Shown: positions 9,765 through 20,269, counted from the stretch's first letter. The stretch: DNA of 64,000 nucleotides from Chrysogorgia sp. JL179-B06 (GCA_035772405.1 JAYKKM010000260.1:620001-684000), one strand, 5' to 3'. A program made the numbers and translations. Notes: generated by a model from the letters alone, not told the origin.

Positions 9765-10663
9765 CTAACCGATCAAGAATTCGCTCATTGTTTTTGTATC
9801 AATCACATTCGCTTTCATCCATTCTTTTGTTGAGTTACTGGTGTGTTTCGGATCGTTATCCTGCCACATGCGATGACCATCTGGATAAACCCGATTAATA
9901 AAAGGCAACAGATTTCTCTCTAAAATTTCCTGCCCAGACATGCACCTATATAAAAAAGAATATATAATATTATACTGTAGTACCTACCATATTGCAGTAG
10001 ATGCTCAATGATTCATATTTATGTCAGACATTTAGAATCTCAACATTAAAAAGCTAATATTTAAATATTTTATCATTGAACATACCTTCAGAGGATGCTT
10101 TGGGCGTCCTTTTCGTTTTGGTTGAGTGCCGTCTTTATGAAAACATAACCTGACATATTGTTCTATTTGCACGCTTGTCTCGTCCGTGAAGATGACGTCC
10201 TCAAACGAATCTTTCTTTGCCAGTGCACTAAGGCAAAATGACAGTCTCTTTATCTGGCAGTACCGAGCGTTTTCATGCTTCCATCCGAGTTGCTCGCATC
10301 TGACTCTGCAAATGGTTGTGAGTGAAACATCAATGCCACATTCTTCTGCCAATTTATTTTTTAGACTATCAGCGGTTAGTTCATCATTTTCAGTCATCTT
10401 GTCATCTATGAATTTGACCTGCTTCGCAGTCAGGATCTGTTTTCTCCCACTACGCGGCGGCATCATCAAGACTACCACTACGACAATATCGGGAAAGAAA
10501 CAAACGAAGTTTTAGTTCCTTCCTCTTGAAGCAGAGCTGTAATTTTAGTAACTTGCACTCCAGAAGAAGAAAGTGAAATTATTCGTTTCCTCGCGTATCG
10601 AGATAGCTTTCCCATATCAAAGCTTAAAACTATCGATTGAACACACAGAACTGCTTGCAACAA
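9765..10663 (-). pseudogene. Tc1/mariner-type transposase, intron-bearing, internally deleted
   Basis: The minus-strand upstream frame (10663-10478) has a helix-turn-helix-like start (KLSRYARKRIISLSSSG). The next frame (10478-10086) carries the second DNA-binding part, RTICRV-like residues, and the first catalytic Asp in VIFTDETSV. It then ends at a consensus donor after PKHPLK. After a 140-bp AT-rich intron (acceptor TATATAG) the exon 9945-9765 resumes in phase as VHVWAG, the expected Tc1 continuation. It then jumps frame to EILERNLLPFI and WQDNDPKHTSN (second catalytic Asp). About 20 residues are missing between HVWAG and EILE, and the final catalytic D/E with the SPDLNPIE block is absent. 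Inactive. Confidence 0.7.
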
Positions 10664-10997
10664 TTATTTGCAATGCGAAAAGGACGCCAAACTTCGGAAA
10701 TAAGCGAGTTCTTCCGGTATCTAATCGTGTAATGACGATGGCAGCCTCCGTTAAGGTTAAACCTAGATTCACCTGAGGGTCGTCCTAGGATGACACGTGG
10801 TCGACCAACGGTTGAACCGAGCATCGACCGAGGATCAACCGCGGTTTTCGTTAGGTTACTTCTGGGCGGTACTGTAGCATAGGCATGCAAAACTAAATAA
10901 TTTACTTGAATGTGACGGGATGACTTGATACCTTTCACCTTGTGCATTATCAAACAATTCTTCAAGCTTGAGTTTGGCGTTTCTTTCTTCTATTTCA
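10664..10997. other. Flank of the transposase; short GGTCGA-type direct motifs
   Basis: Around 10770-10850 the sequence has several related short words (GGTCGTCC, GGTCGACC, GGTTGAACC, ATCGACCG, GGATCAACC) that suggest decayed repeat units. No gene seen. Confidence 0.35.
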
Positions 10998-11210
10998 TCA
11001 CTCTTCATTTCTACTACATCCACATACTGCTTTTCTGGTGCTAATAGCCGTCCAGACTTGTCTTTTCACAGAACCTCGAATGCCATCAATTGGTCCTTTG
11101 CCATGTGAAGTTGCAAAATAATTCCATCTGATATTTATGTTGTGTTTCTCTTGAAGTGATGAAATGGCTGCAATGACAAACCGATTCTTGAACTGAGAAG
11201 GACCATCAGA
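10998..11210 (-). pseudogene. Transposon-derived protein fragment with ATSHGKGPIDG motif
   Basis: In one open minus frame the translation begins SDGPSSQFKNRFV, then WNYFATSHGKGPIDGIRG and KRQVWTAISTRK. The S-D-G--SQFK and T-HGKG--DG-GG--KR signatures mark a family of uncharacterised transposon-like proteins widespread in cnidarians and arthropods. The fragment has no start codon of its own and ends at TGA (10998-11000). Function of the family is unknown to me; the conserved Asp/His pattern hints at a nuclease-like fold, which is inference. Confidence 0.5.
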
Positions 11211-11734
11211 CTATATGGAAATTGTTTCCACGGTTCCAGGAGATGATCAATGAAGGCAACAACTGTCTCTTTTCCATGATTCGTTTAGTTTATTAGATTT
11301 ATCACTCTTAGGTGAACGGAATACCCTGACAGGCTAGAAACCCAATTATAGGGGTTCCGAGGGCCTACGATTTAAGGTCGTTATCCGAGAAGACCCGAAA
11401 GTCTTCGTAGTTACTAAAACGAGGAACGACCTAAAACCATCTAAAACGACATAATGATTTTAAGTCTGACTCGTGTTGGAAGGCAGTTTTCGTAGCTAAG
11501 ATGGAGAACACGAAAAAAAGCTGCAAAAGGAAAGCTGCAAATCCAATCATCCATGCAAAAATTAAATATTAATTAGTTCTATTAAAAGGCCAAAGTTGGC
11601 TCTTACTTCGTACCATTAGGTCTTTAAAATCCCATTTATTTTTTACCTGGAATTGTCCAACTTATGAATTAAACCTATTGTAGGACGTAGATAAAAAAAC
11701 GGGATTGTTTAAAGAATGAGGCAGTTCTATCTAT
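11211..11734. other. No gene seen
   Basis: Repeat-like sequence; no open frame with family motifs and no splice-supported exon. Confidence 0.4.
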
Positions 11735-11855
11735 ACCTCTCCACAGAGGCTTATTTTTATTAGAAAAGCGCAGGCTAAGAAGGCGTGCGTGGAGCATCCG
11801 ATTTTCCTCCCGCACGCCTTTTCTAATAAAAAATAAGCCTCTGCAGAAGAGAGGT
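11735..11855. mobile_element. Foldback element, ~120 bp
   Basis: CCTCTC..AGAGGCTTATTTT near 11736-11758 pairs with AAAATAAGCCTCT..GAGAGG at 11830-11854. A second inner pair, AAGGCGTGCG near 11780 and CGCACGCCTT at 11811, extends the stem. No ORF. Confidence 0.7.
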
Positions 11856-12197
11856 TCTATACAGTGTTGTTAGCTAACATTTTACTCATACAAAATTCTG
11901 TGTCCGGTAAACGAAGTAAGAGCCCAAAAGTCATGTATTTTTTCGTTGTTACGCAAACGTATGTCAAAATTATTGTATCAAAATCAAACGACATAATGCA
12001 GCATAATTATTGTTTTTCTTTAACTTTATATCTAATTAAAAAAAATAACAAGTCATATACATTGATATACTTTGTCTTTGCTTCGTTAGTCTTTAATAAC
12101 GTCTAGGATATCTTACAGTGAAAAATAGGATTCACAACAAAAAGAACACGCAAAATATGAACATAACATCATCGGAAATTATCTTTAAGGTGCGGAA

Positions 12198-12345
12198 AAT
12201 TTTTAGTGCAACATATGTTGCCAGAACATAGTTACACGTACGAAATATGCCCCACATCCGGCTTTTGAGTCAGTCTTTGTAAGCAGAATGAGGGGCATAC
12301 TTTCCCCGTGCAATTTTGTTCCGGCAACATGTTGTGTTAAAAATC
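12198..12345. mobile_element. Foldback/MITE-like element, ~148 bp
   Basis: Left arm ATTTTTAGTGCAACATATGT pairs with right arm ACATGTTGTGTTAAAAAT, with a further ATGCCCC-CAT / ATG-GGGGCAT inner pair. Long imperfect palindrome, no ORF. Confidence 0.7.
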
Positions 12346-12414
12346 GTCGACTAAAATTGGAATTAAATTACTGTACATCTGTAAACATTTACTTTTAGAC
12401 AAGCAATTAAAACT

Positions 12415-12463
12415 TGATCTCTATAACTGAACTGATCTCTATAACTGAACTGATCTCTATAAC
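12415..12463. repeat. 18-bp tandem repeat, 2.7 copies
   Basis: Unit TGATCTCTATAACTGAAC repeated at 12415, 12433 and partly at 12451. Confidence 0.95.
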
Positions 12464-13747
12464 AAAAGCAAGCCTGATGGTGGCACATGGTCAAATGTAA
12501 TCAAGGTAGAAGTAGCCTGCAGGGCAGGCACACCTTTCTGTAGGTGGGAAAAACTTAAGGTAAGGCCTGCATGTCGCCAATGTTCTTCATTTGGACTTTC
12601 ATTCAATCTGTGCTTATAGCTAATAAGTATTTATTTTCGCCAGTTTACTACTTTTTCGCTTTGCCTTAATATGTTGTGGCTCTTTTTTGTTTCCTCGACT
12701 TCACCCTATGACTATGCGAAATCCTGTTATATTGAGATCAGCACTTGTTTACCATGCACAATAGATCGGTCTCTGCATTTCTAACTTTAAAGAATCCATA
12801 ACAATTTATAACTAATTACTCCGCCTGCCCGTAGGGTAGCGCGGAGATTTAAAATGGCCGCGTCTGTCACGTACACAATTTCCTTGTGAATTGCATACAT
12901 CAACTGACATCAATAGACATTTAGGGACTTTATGGATGGGTACATGTGTTTTCTTGTGGATATTCAAGATAATAAACTATCACCTGTTGCATTTTCATCC
13001 TCAGTGAAGACAAGGTAGCGCTTTAATTTTTCGATTTTAATTCCCGAATTGTGGAAAAGTTGTCGTTGACCTGTATAATAAGAAAATAAAAAAACACCGA
13101 ATTACAACTGTGGCCCAAACTTTGACGCAAATAAATTCTATTTATATACTCTGTTGAACACCACCTGGTGTCAACACGAAACATAGAATGGCAGATCAAC
13201 CAACGTTTAGAATTTAAATTTACAGATATACTTACCTTAGCCATGCTTCGTTGGTTTTAATATTTCGTTGCCTGCAGGCAGAGTGAACCCCCCCTGAGCA
13301 GGCGTCTTGTTATATATAAAACTGTACTATTTTACATACAAATATTTTACATTTACCTAAATGGTTGATTAACTAACCTTACCCCAAAACAACTTAGATG
13401 CTAACCCCCCCGCATTAAGTGTCTTCCTGACCCCTGGCTGTATTTATACTAAAAAAACTCTGTATGATCTAATGCCGACCGTACAGACAGATCCCTAAGA
13501 CATGCGCAGTGTGTGCTAGCACGACATTATTTTAGAGTATCTACTCAACTTGTAGTCCCCTAGTTACAAGTGCCTCTTTACTCCCTGTTGGAAGAAGGCA
13601 GAGTTCTTCGTAGAACAGTGATGGCATTGAAAGAAAATTTTTGGTTATATTTCTTCAGGCAGATAAACATTTCCTGTATATCTCACTACTTTTCCTGATT
13701 TATCAGTTGATTTGCTGGAGAGCTAGTAATTGAATCAAATCACTTTA
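12464..13747. other. No gene recognised
   Basis: Mixed AT-rich and GC-richer patches. A 73-codon minus frame at 13023-13244 shows no motif. Nothing else supported. Confidence 0.4.
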
Positions 13748-14260
13748 ACGTGTTTTCTGGAAGTGCCAAAAACTAGGACCAGGAAACTCGGGATGCTTGC
13801 CATTTAAGTCGATTAGCGCCTCATTGCCAATGATTGTTGTCTGTTAGCCAAAGGCCATATACCAGCTCAAAGGTTATATCAATCTGCAAAATGGAATTCC
13901 TGAGAACAAAGAATCGATAAACATCGTTCAGTATATTTGGTAGGCTGTTAACACTGATATTGTTCTTTGCTGAAGGTGACGCTGTTGATAAGGGGAACAG
14001 TACGAAGGCTTGATACAAGGATTTCAGCTTACTATGGTGCTCGTGCTCCATGAGAGTTTCCAATATTTTCTTTGGCTACTAACTGTTTGACTTACAGTTT
14101 CTTCCATTCTTTGCCATTGTGCTGTAGATTATGTCCATGGACATTCCCATGATTATTATGTCATCAGTTTCTGTGAATACGTCTGGGTCTTTTCGCAAAT
14201 ATGCATTCGTTGTTGGTTTTGTTGCATTACCATGTCGAAAAAGGACGAACTATTTCTGTT
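13748..14260 (-). pseudogene. MULE/SWIM-type transposon protein remnant
   Basis: On the minus strand, one block reads RKDPDVFTETDDIIIMGM. A second, open block (14063-13821) reads through LRNSILQIDITFELVYGLWL. In an adjacent frame come GNEALIDLNGKHPEFPGPSF and WHFQKTR. The pattern D-TF-L----T----N--L, then GKHP-FPGP---H--K, matches the start of the transposase-like region of a MULE-related family common in cnidarians. Several frame changes and stops separate the blocks, so this is a decayed fragment. Confidence 0.4.
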
Positions 14261-15298
14261 TTCCGCCAGCCCACCGGTATATTACTAAGTAATATGGCTT
14301 CATCTCTTTTTCATTACATGCTCACACAGTGGCAGTTAGGCGAGAAAAATCAGGATTGTTCTTGCTTGCCTGGTAAAGAAGATTTGTAATATGTATCTTC
14401 TCAAGCCACAATTTATCATTCAGGGTTTTTTCTTTCAAATTTGTTTTCTAGATGACTTGTTCAATTCGCCACTCAAATTTCGCTTGCGTTTCAAATTTTT
14501 CTGATTGTCAATTAAAATCTTCCCTTTACGCTCGCACCGATTTAATTTACTACCGTAATTTACAGTTAAAAAGTAATTATGTATTACCTTACCTCAGGGA
14601 CAGTAGCTGTTCAGGAGTTCCTTGTCACAAAAACGAGCTACAGTGAACCGTTATAGATGCAAACTATGCAAAAAATGCTCACTCAGCAGCATATTTTTGA
14701 AAACTTTGGTCAGCAATTTTAAAGTAATAAATGTCCCAAACTAATCGGTCTAATATAGTTTTCTTGTCCCCTCAGATACCTCTACCCAGTAGTTGTGTTA
14801 TATTTTCTAATTTCTAACATTTGATATGCAAATGAGATTGTCACTGATGTAATAAACAGGGTAACATTAGAAAATTAGTTATAGTACTTCCAAGTTGTCA
14901 AACAGCTGTACACACATAAAAATTACTAATGATACTGAAATGAATATTGCAAGATGAGTAAAATTAATCAGTAACCATGAACGGATAACAAATTTTATCA
15001 ATGCATGAAAATGGTGTACCCTGCTTATGAATTCAGCCATCATATCACTTGCAGGTTGAAACAAATTGAAATATCTCAAAAAACCTATAAAAGATGTTTT
15101 AATACTATTTAAAGAATCTTCCAACTTAGACAAATTTAATTAATTTATATTGGTCTTATGGATGTTAGTAAATGTGATAAATTTTATGCTTGCAACAAAG
15201 TGAATAATGTTCTGGACTATTTACATGAGCAGTGCTTATTTTTCGTAATCTGTTAAAACAACTATAAATTATAAATACAGATAGCTTTGAAATACCCT
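14261..15298. other. No gene recognised
   Basis: AT-rich, with several short frames on both strands but no family motifs, splice context or terminal repeats that I can support. Confidence 0.4.
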
Positions 15299-15523
15299 AC
15301 AATCACGTGCAAAAATTATTGAGACAAGCAGTTTATTGGCCCCCTCCCTCCTATAACAAGTGCTTTTTGTCCCCCCTCCCCCTTGTGCAATGTTGTTAAA
15401 ACGAGTTTGAGACAAGGGGTTATCAAATAATATGTTTTCAACATTGTTAGTGGGGGAGGGGGGCATACACGTGAAAAAAATCACCAAAATGTGAACAGTC
15501 TCATTATTTTTGCACGCGATTGT
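15299..15523 (+). mobile_element. 225-bp MITE, copy 1
   Basis: Terminal inverted repeats ACAATCACGTGCAAAAATTA and its partner ending TTTTTGCACGCGATTGT. The interior also folds (GGCCCCCTCCCTCC against GGGGGAGGGGGGC). A second copy at 19260-19483 is about 97% identical by eye. TA sits next to one end of each copy, suggesting Tc1/mariner-type insertion. Confidence 0.85.
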
Positions 15524-15953
15524 CTATGTAGTTTCGAGTGATGAAAATTTTAATACGGTTGTTCCGCTTTACTGTAAATAAGAATCACAATAGCCTTTGT
15601 TTACTGTTACTATGTGTTTGATGTGTGCCTAAGGGTTTTTCCGATAGTGTGTAAAAATTATGACGTCACGTTGAGGTCATGATGACGTCATAAATAGTCC
15701 ATAAATTGAGCGAATTTGGCGAATAGCATCCATTTTGAAAGTGTGTTAAAACATAAATGAAAAAAAATATCCATTTTAAATACTAGTGAAAGAGAGAAAT
15801 ACGATATAGGAGTGCATGTTCATGGAGCTATAACTTGGGCGTCTTTTTAATGAATTTAATGTGATTTATTGGCAGTTTTGTCTTCTTCGCCTTACATACC
15901 AACGTTTTGTTAAAATTTTAATAAATTAATAATTAACTTTTCCTTAAAGACTC
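15524..15953. other. 5' flank of the 16-kb transposase
   Basis: AT-rich with two TGACGTCA palindromes (15661 and 15683 regions). I did not find a terminal inverted repeat for the downstream transposase here. Confidence 0.4.
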
Positions 15954-17117
15954 TTGAGTTACAAATGTAAACAACGATATCTCGATTTCAATATACTTAA
16001 GTTTTTACCAAGAAAGATGAAATCAAAAGCGTATGTCCCAAAAGAAACCTCGATTTACATGAGGTATTTGTTTCAAGACAAAGGTCTTCGAGGAAATGAA
16101 CTATTAAAACGTTTCCCGAAGTACAGTAAAGCAACGATTTACCGACACGCTAAACTACCAATTGATAAAATATCAAGCGACATTTGACAAACGCAAGCAC
16201 AATAAAGGGCGTCCAAGAAAGCTATCCATTCGTGACGAACGCAACATCATCAGACACTTGCGTCTCTGTAGGACAACAATCGGGTCTTTTTCCGCATCCA
16301 GGCTTCGAACGATGGCTGGCATCAGTCCTGATGTATCTCCCTGGTGTATTCGAAGAACACTTAATAGACACGGCTATCAGTATTTACACTCGCGTAAGAA
16401 AGGCCTTATGACACGGAAAGATGTAGTCCGCAGATATCGTTTTGCTTGTAAGATTAGGAGGCTGTTACCGATAAATTTCTGGGAGCGTGGTATTAGCTTC
16501 TATTTTACGGCACCTCATTTGTACACAAGACAAATCCCTTTGACCAGGCACGAGCTACGCAATCCATGGCTTGGAGAAGGAAGTGCGAAGGCCTTGCACT
16601 AAACTGCACAACTAAAGGGAAAAAGGCTGGCGTAGAGGGTCGAACGGCACATTTCTTTGTTTCCATCGCTTATGGAAAAGGAGTGGTGTCCTGCGACCAA
16701 TACTTCCATCGTTTGAAAGGCGAGAATTTTGCCGAGTACGTACGGCTTCATTTCCCGCAAATCTTTCTCGACAGTGCCAACCCAACATCTAAACGGTTCC
16801 TACAAGACGGGGACCCAGTGCAAAACAGTGCTGCAGCAAGACGTGCTTTCCAAGAAGTCGGAGCAGTTACCTTCGCCATACCACCCCGTAGTCCGGACTT
16901 GAACCCCATCGAAAATCTCTTTCATTTGGTATCAAAACAGCTGGGACAAGATGCCATTGACAAGCAGATTACGTCAGAAAAGTTTGAACAATTTTCCCAA
17001 AGAGTTCAAAGCACAATGATGAATTTCTCAAAAAGTACTATCGACCGAATAATTGAATCGATGGGCAAGCGTGTTGCAATGGTAATTGAGAAACGAGGAG
17101 AACGATTAAAGTATTAA
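15954..17117 (+). pseudogene. Tc1/mariner-type transposase (DD34E spacing) with two frameshifts
   Basis: Three successive frames make up one transposase. 15954-16187 holds the first DNA-binding helices (YMRYLFQDKGLRGNELL). 16162-16602 holds the GRPRKLS hook, the second helix-turn-helix and RSRKKGL-like residues up to FWERGISFYF. 16566-17117 holds CTTKGKKAGVEGRTAHF, the second Asp in FLQDGDPVQN and the final Glu in SPDLNPIEN, with 34 residues between the Asp of QDG and that Glu. The reading phase goes 0, +1, 0. The second shift falls exactly where the first catalytic Asp codon is expected, just after ISFYF, and looks like a single missing G of a GAC codon. Length near 380 residues would be normal for the family. 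Broken, but apparently recently, because the rest is well conserved. Confidence 0.85.
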
Positions 17118-17356
17118 ATTTATTAAGTGTTTCTATATTACAATGTTTTTTCCTTACTTATACAGTTTATATTGGCAGTGCATTTTGCCTTCAATAATTG
17201 TTTTAGGTGCTTAATGCCGAATGTATTAACTTCACACTTTTACCATGCATATTCAATAAAAATGCCATGCGAAAACTGAACGATTTCTTGCCTCCGTGAA
17301 AATAATTTTGAAGACCTTATACATACATGGCTGCATACAAACTAAATATAACTCAA
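17118..17356. other. Spacer between transposase and palindrome
   Basis: AT-rich; no terminal inverted repeat partner found for the transposase. Confidence 0.4.
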
Positions 17357-17590
17357 CTTCAACACGTTACGTACACGTTACGCACACGTTACGCCACACG
17401 TTACGCCTTCCAGCATATGATAATCTATAGAAAGCTGACACGTTACACACGTTACGCCTAATATATTAAAGGAAGACCTATTATACCTTTATGAGAATGG
17501 GGCGTAACGTGTGTAACGTGTCGGTTTTCATTAATATTCTATATGAACTCAAACGTAACGTGTGGCGTAACGTGTGCGTAATGTGTTATC
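17357..17590. repeat. Nested palindrome of ACACGTTACG iterons; candidate replication origin or terminal hairpin
   Basis: The 10-mer ACACGTTACG occurs at 17362, 17373, 17384, 17396 and 17447, with a one-base variant at 17438. Its reverse complement CGTAACGTGT occurs at 17503, 17554 and 17566, with variants at 17512 and 17577. The first four are spaced 11-12 bp, about one helical turn. Left and right groups are mirror-arranged: the inner pairs (17438-17457 and 17502-17521) and outer arrays (17362-17405 and 17554-17586) can pair into a long branched hairpin with a ~45-nt loop. The block lies 56 bp beyond the stop of the Rep gene at 17646. Iterons plus stem-loop next to a HUH Rep gene is the classic arrangement for Rep recognition. 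That function is inferred; it could instead be an unrelated foldback element. Confidence 0.75.
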
Positions 17591-17645
17591 TATTCTTATA
17601 TATTTCTGTGAGAGTAAACGTGCAATGATGGCTGCATGAAAACAG

Positions 17646-18999
17646 TTAAAAGTGTTCATCCAAAAACACCAGTTCGGCAAAACAGCGTTGGCACGGAGAC
17701 AGGTCTTTCTGCTCCGCCTGTGGGATCTTTTGGGTGAACTCAAACACTCTCCACCTAACAGACATCATTTCCGTTTCGCGTTCGTCAATCTGTCCATTCC
17801 TGCCGTAGTAGACGATTGGGTTGCTTGAAGTTGCAAAAATGGGGACGTCCGTGTCGATGCAAACATCGCTCGAGTACTGGTTCTTCGGGGCAGGCAAGTG
17901 CACAATGTGTCCCTCGAGAAGTAGGAGGAAGTCTTTCCAGGAGATGAGAGTTGAGCTCCATCTAAAATCATTAAGATAGATTACCTCGCTTTCCTCCGCT
18001 CCCACCCATGCATACAAAAGCTTTGAACAGGAGACACAGGGGATCCAACAAGAAAGTTTTTCCAGTACACGCACAGCCAACGAGCATTACATTTCGGAAT
18101 TTCCCCCTTCCCTTGGTCAAAAGATCCTTCAGCGCCGAAGCAAATACCACAGGGTGGATGTTGTTGTTCTTTAGTACCTCTCGTGCACACTTTATCCATT
18201 CCCCGTTGCAGCCGTGGGCGCACTCAGCACTGCGAGCATGACGAAGCAAGTCTATATGCGACTTCTTCTTCCTATCAAGCTTTGCCCGTGCATTTTGCAA
18301 GCGCCAGGTGTTATCAATAAGCTCTTGCATGGCTTTGTGTGAGTGACACAAAATAAAATTGGCTAAGTCTTTCTTCCCTTCTTTGCTTTGAGCGTCTGCA
18401 AGTGCCAGTAGCTCGGTTTGACTTTTTATTTGATTTTCCACCAAAAATTCGGAGACCTCCAAATTGCTGAGACGTCTTATTTTTTTAGCCTTTTCTTGTT
18501 GGGTATTTGCATTCTCGTTTTGTTTGCGCTTTCGACTTTCTCGATATGCACGGACGCATGCTTTGGTTCTAGGAGAACCGATTTCGCTAAGGTTGGGGTG
18601 AGTGGGACTTAAAAAGACTTCCGTGTCTTGCTTCGTGACATATTGATATGCCGAGTGATAATTATCGTGCGCGTTGGAAAAGTGCAGCACAACCCCATGG
18701 TTTTTCGCCATCTTGTCTTTCACTTGTTTCCATCGTTTCGGTCCATTGAGTTTCAAGCTCATGTGATAGTGTACACCAGAGTTCTCATGTGGCTCTTGGC
18801 AACAAGCCCAGTGCTCGACTTTAACCTTTCCCGTTCCTTCGTCAAAGTAGGTAGCCACTTGCTCCCCGAAACTTTGCATCGTTGCAAATATTCGCAGATC
18901 TGCTTGGCTGTACGTGACCAGGTATGTTCTTCGTATCTGGTTTGCAGATGCTAAAGTATTGACCTGGAAATCGTCTGTGTCACCCTCAGACTGATCCAT
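17646..18999 (-). pseudogene. Rep protein: HUH endonuclease plus SF3 helicase, one frameshift
   Basis: I chose the Met at 18999 (MDQSEGDTDD) over an upstream in-frame Met at 19050, because the extra 17 residues are Tyr-rich and look untranslated. Residues ~26-33 (YLVTYSQA) form Rep motif I. HYH at ~77-79 (GVHYHMSLKL) is the HUH metal-binding motif. AYQYVTKQD at ~118-125 is the motif III Tyr/Lys block. A basic nuclear-localisation-like stretch (RESRKRKQ) follows. GCACTGKT at ~308-315 (nucleotides 18055-18078) is Walker A. The frame then shifts: VIYLNDFRW (Walker B, 17958-17984) and PIFATSSNP (SF3 motif C), followed by a conserved VRWRVFEF, lie in the next frame. The architecture is that of CRESS-DNA/parvo-like Reps and related eukaryotic Rep transposons. 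No capsid gene is visible. The shift between Walker A and B inactivates the helicase as read. Confidence 0.85.
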
Positions 19000-19259
19000 A
19001 CTGTGTAAATAATAAAAGTAAACAGTATAATAACTATACCAATATTTCACCTAATAGTTCATCTTCAGTGTAAACAGCCACAAATTTAATTAAATTCAAA
19101 ATGGTTGTTTACTCGTTCCCAGTCCCCGTTCTGCGTCTTTTGAGTCCAATTTTGTGCCAGTTTCGCACGACAACAAGCGGGGAAAATGAAAATTTTCAGG
19201 AGACTGGGTTAAGTTCAATTTTTGGCACAAATTTAATTAAGTTTGGGACCTCATAGAAG
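19000..19259. other. 5' flank of the Rep gene
   Basis: CACAAATTTAATTAA occurs twice (about 19079 and 19226) in direct orientation, plus AGACTGGGTT/CCCAGTC-type words. No copy of the ACACGTTACG motif was found here, so any second end of a Rep element is not obvious. Confidence 0.4.
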
Positions 19260-19483
19260 ACAATCATGTGCAAAAATTATTGAGACAAGCAGTTTATTGG
19301 CCCCCTCCCTCCTATAACAAGTGGTTTTTGCCCCCCCCTCCCCCTCGTGCAATGTTGTTAAAACGAGTTTGAGACAAGGGGTTATCAAATAATATGTTTT
19401 CAACATTGTTAGTGGGGGAGGGGGGCATACACGTGAAAAAAATCACCAAAATGTGAACAGTCATTATTTTTGCACGCGATTGT
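19260..19483 (+). mobile_element. 224-bp MITE, copy 2
   Basis: Same element and orientation as 15299-15523, with a handful of substitutions and a 2-bp deletion near the right end. TA follows the right terminus. The pair flanks the transposase and Rep block. Confidence 0.85.
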
Positions 19484-19859
19484 AGGGGACATATTCAACA
19501 AGTTAGGGAAAAGATAAGAGCTTGGTTAACAGGTGCGAAGTGGTATAAAATTTTAATCACTATTTAATCAAACGTTTGATAAAAGTTTTTCCCATTTTCA
19601 TTATAATTCTAAATATTTCCAACTAAACTGGCAACACCTGCTTCTATAACTCAATTAGAACTTTTTATTTATTTTATAACAACCTGAAAATAAATTAAAC
19701 ATTGAAGCTACCTCATTAATGTCATCAAAATGTAAATCCACATAGGTTTTTGAAATGTTATTTTATAATCGTGCTCATGGATGGCCACTATTTGTTGCAT
19801 ATTAGTTTCTCATTCTGTACTTTCTCCAAAGTTCATGTGGGTGATCATCATTATGTCAT
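19484..19859. other. No gene seen
   Basis: AT-rich sequence between the MITE and the C-terminal end of the hAT pseudogene. Confidence 0.4.
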
Positions 19860-20269
19860 TATTTAAAATTTGCACAGACTTTGTTCTACAGGACAACATT
19901 TTGATACTGGTATTCTTCATTCACCAGAACTACTTTATCAAGAAAGTGCTTGACAGTTGGAAGATCTTCTACATCTTTTCTTTCTATGCGTTTTAACTGT
20001 CGCTTTGCTTTTCATAATTGGGATATTGAATATACTGGATCAATATCCTCACTTTGAAATGCCAGAGACAGAACTTTCAACAAACTTTCAAGGATTTGAA
20101 CAAACAAACATGATAACAACGGAAACCGCGCTTTTCGACATTTCTTTAACCACCCTTTGAATTTTTGGCAGTCTGCAGCTCCGCCATGTTTTGCAAGTGC
20201 TGAAGATAAATACCATATTTTTTCGATAGCGAGTTGCAAAGCATTAATCTTGTAAGTTATCCAACACGT
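19860..20269 (-). pseudogene. hAT transposase-like (ZNF862/KIAA1586 type), C-terminal part
   Basis: The minus frame contains WITYKINALQLAIEK, KFKGWLKKCRKARFPLL, LSLAFQSEDIDPV and, past a stop, ERKDVEDLPTVKHFL. These blocks continue the protein whose N-terminal part lies at 21291-22017; the intervening 1 kb is an insertion. The class is the domesticated-looking hAT proteins called ZNF862- or KIAA1586-like in animals. Interrupted and carrying stops. Confidence 0.65.

Noticed and set aside
17357..17590. CRISPR-like array
   Set aside because: Repeats are only 10 bp, spacers of 1-2 bp, both orientations, eukaryotic context; an iteron/palindrome reading fits better.
18008..18954. Plus-strand frames within the Rep gene
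   Set aside because: Shadows of the Rep frame, which has clear domain motifs.
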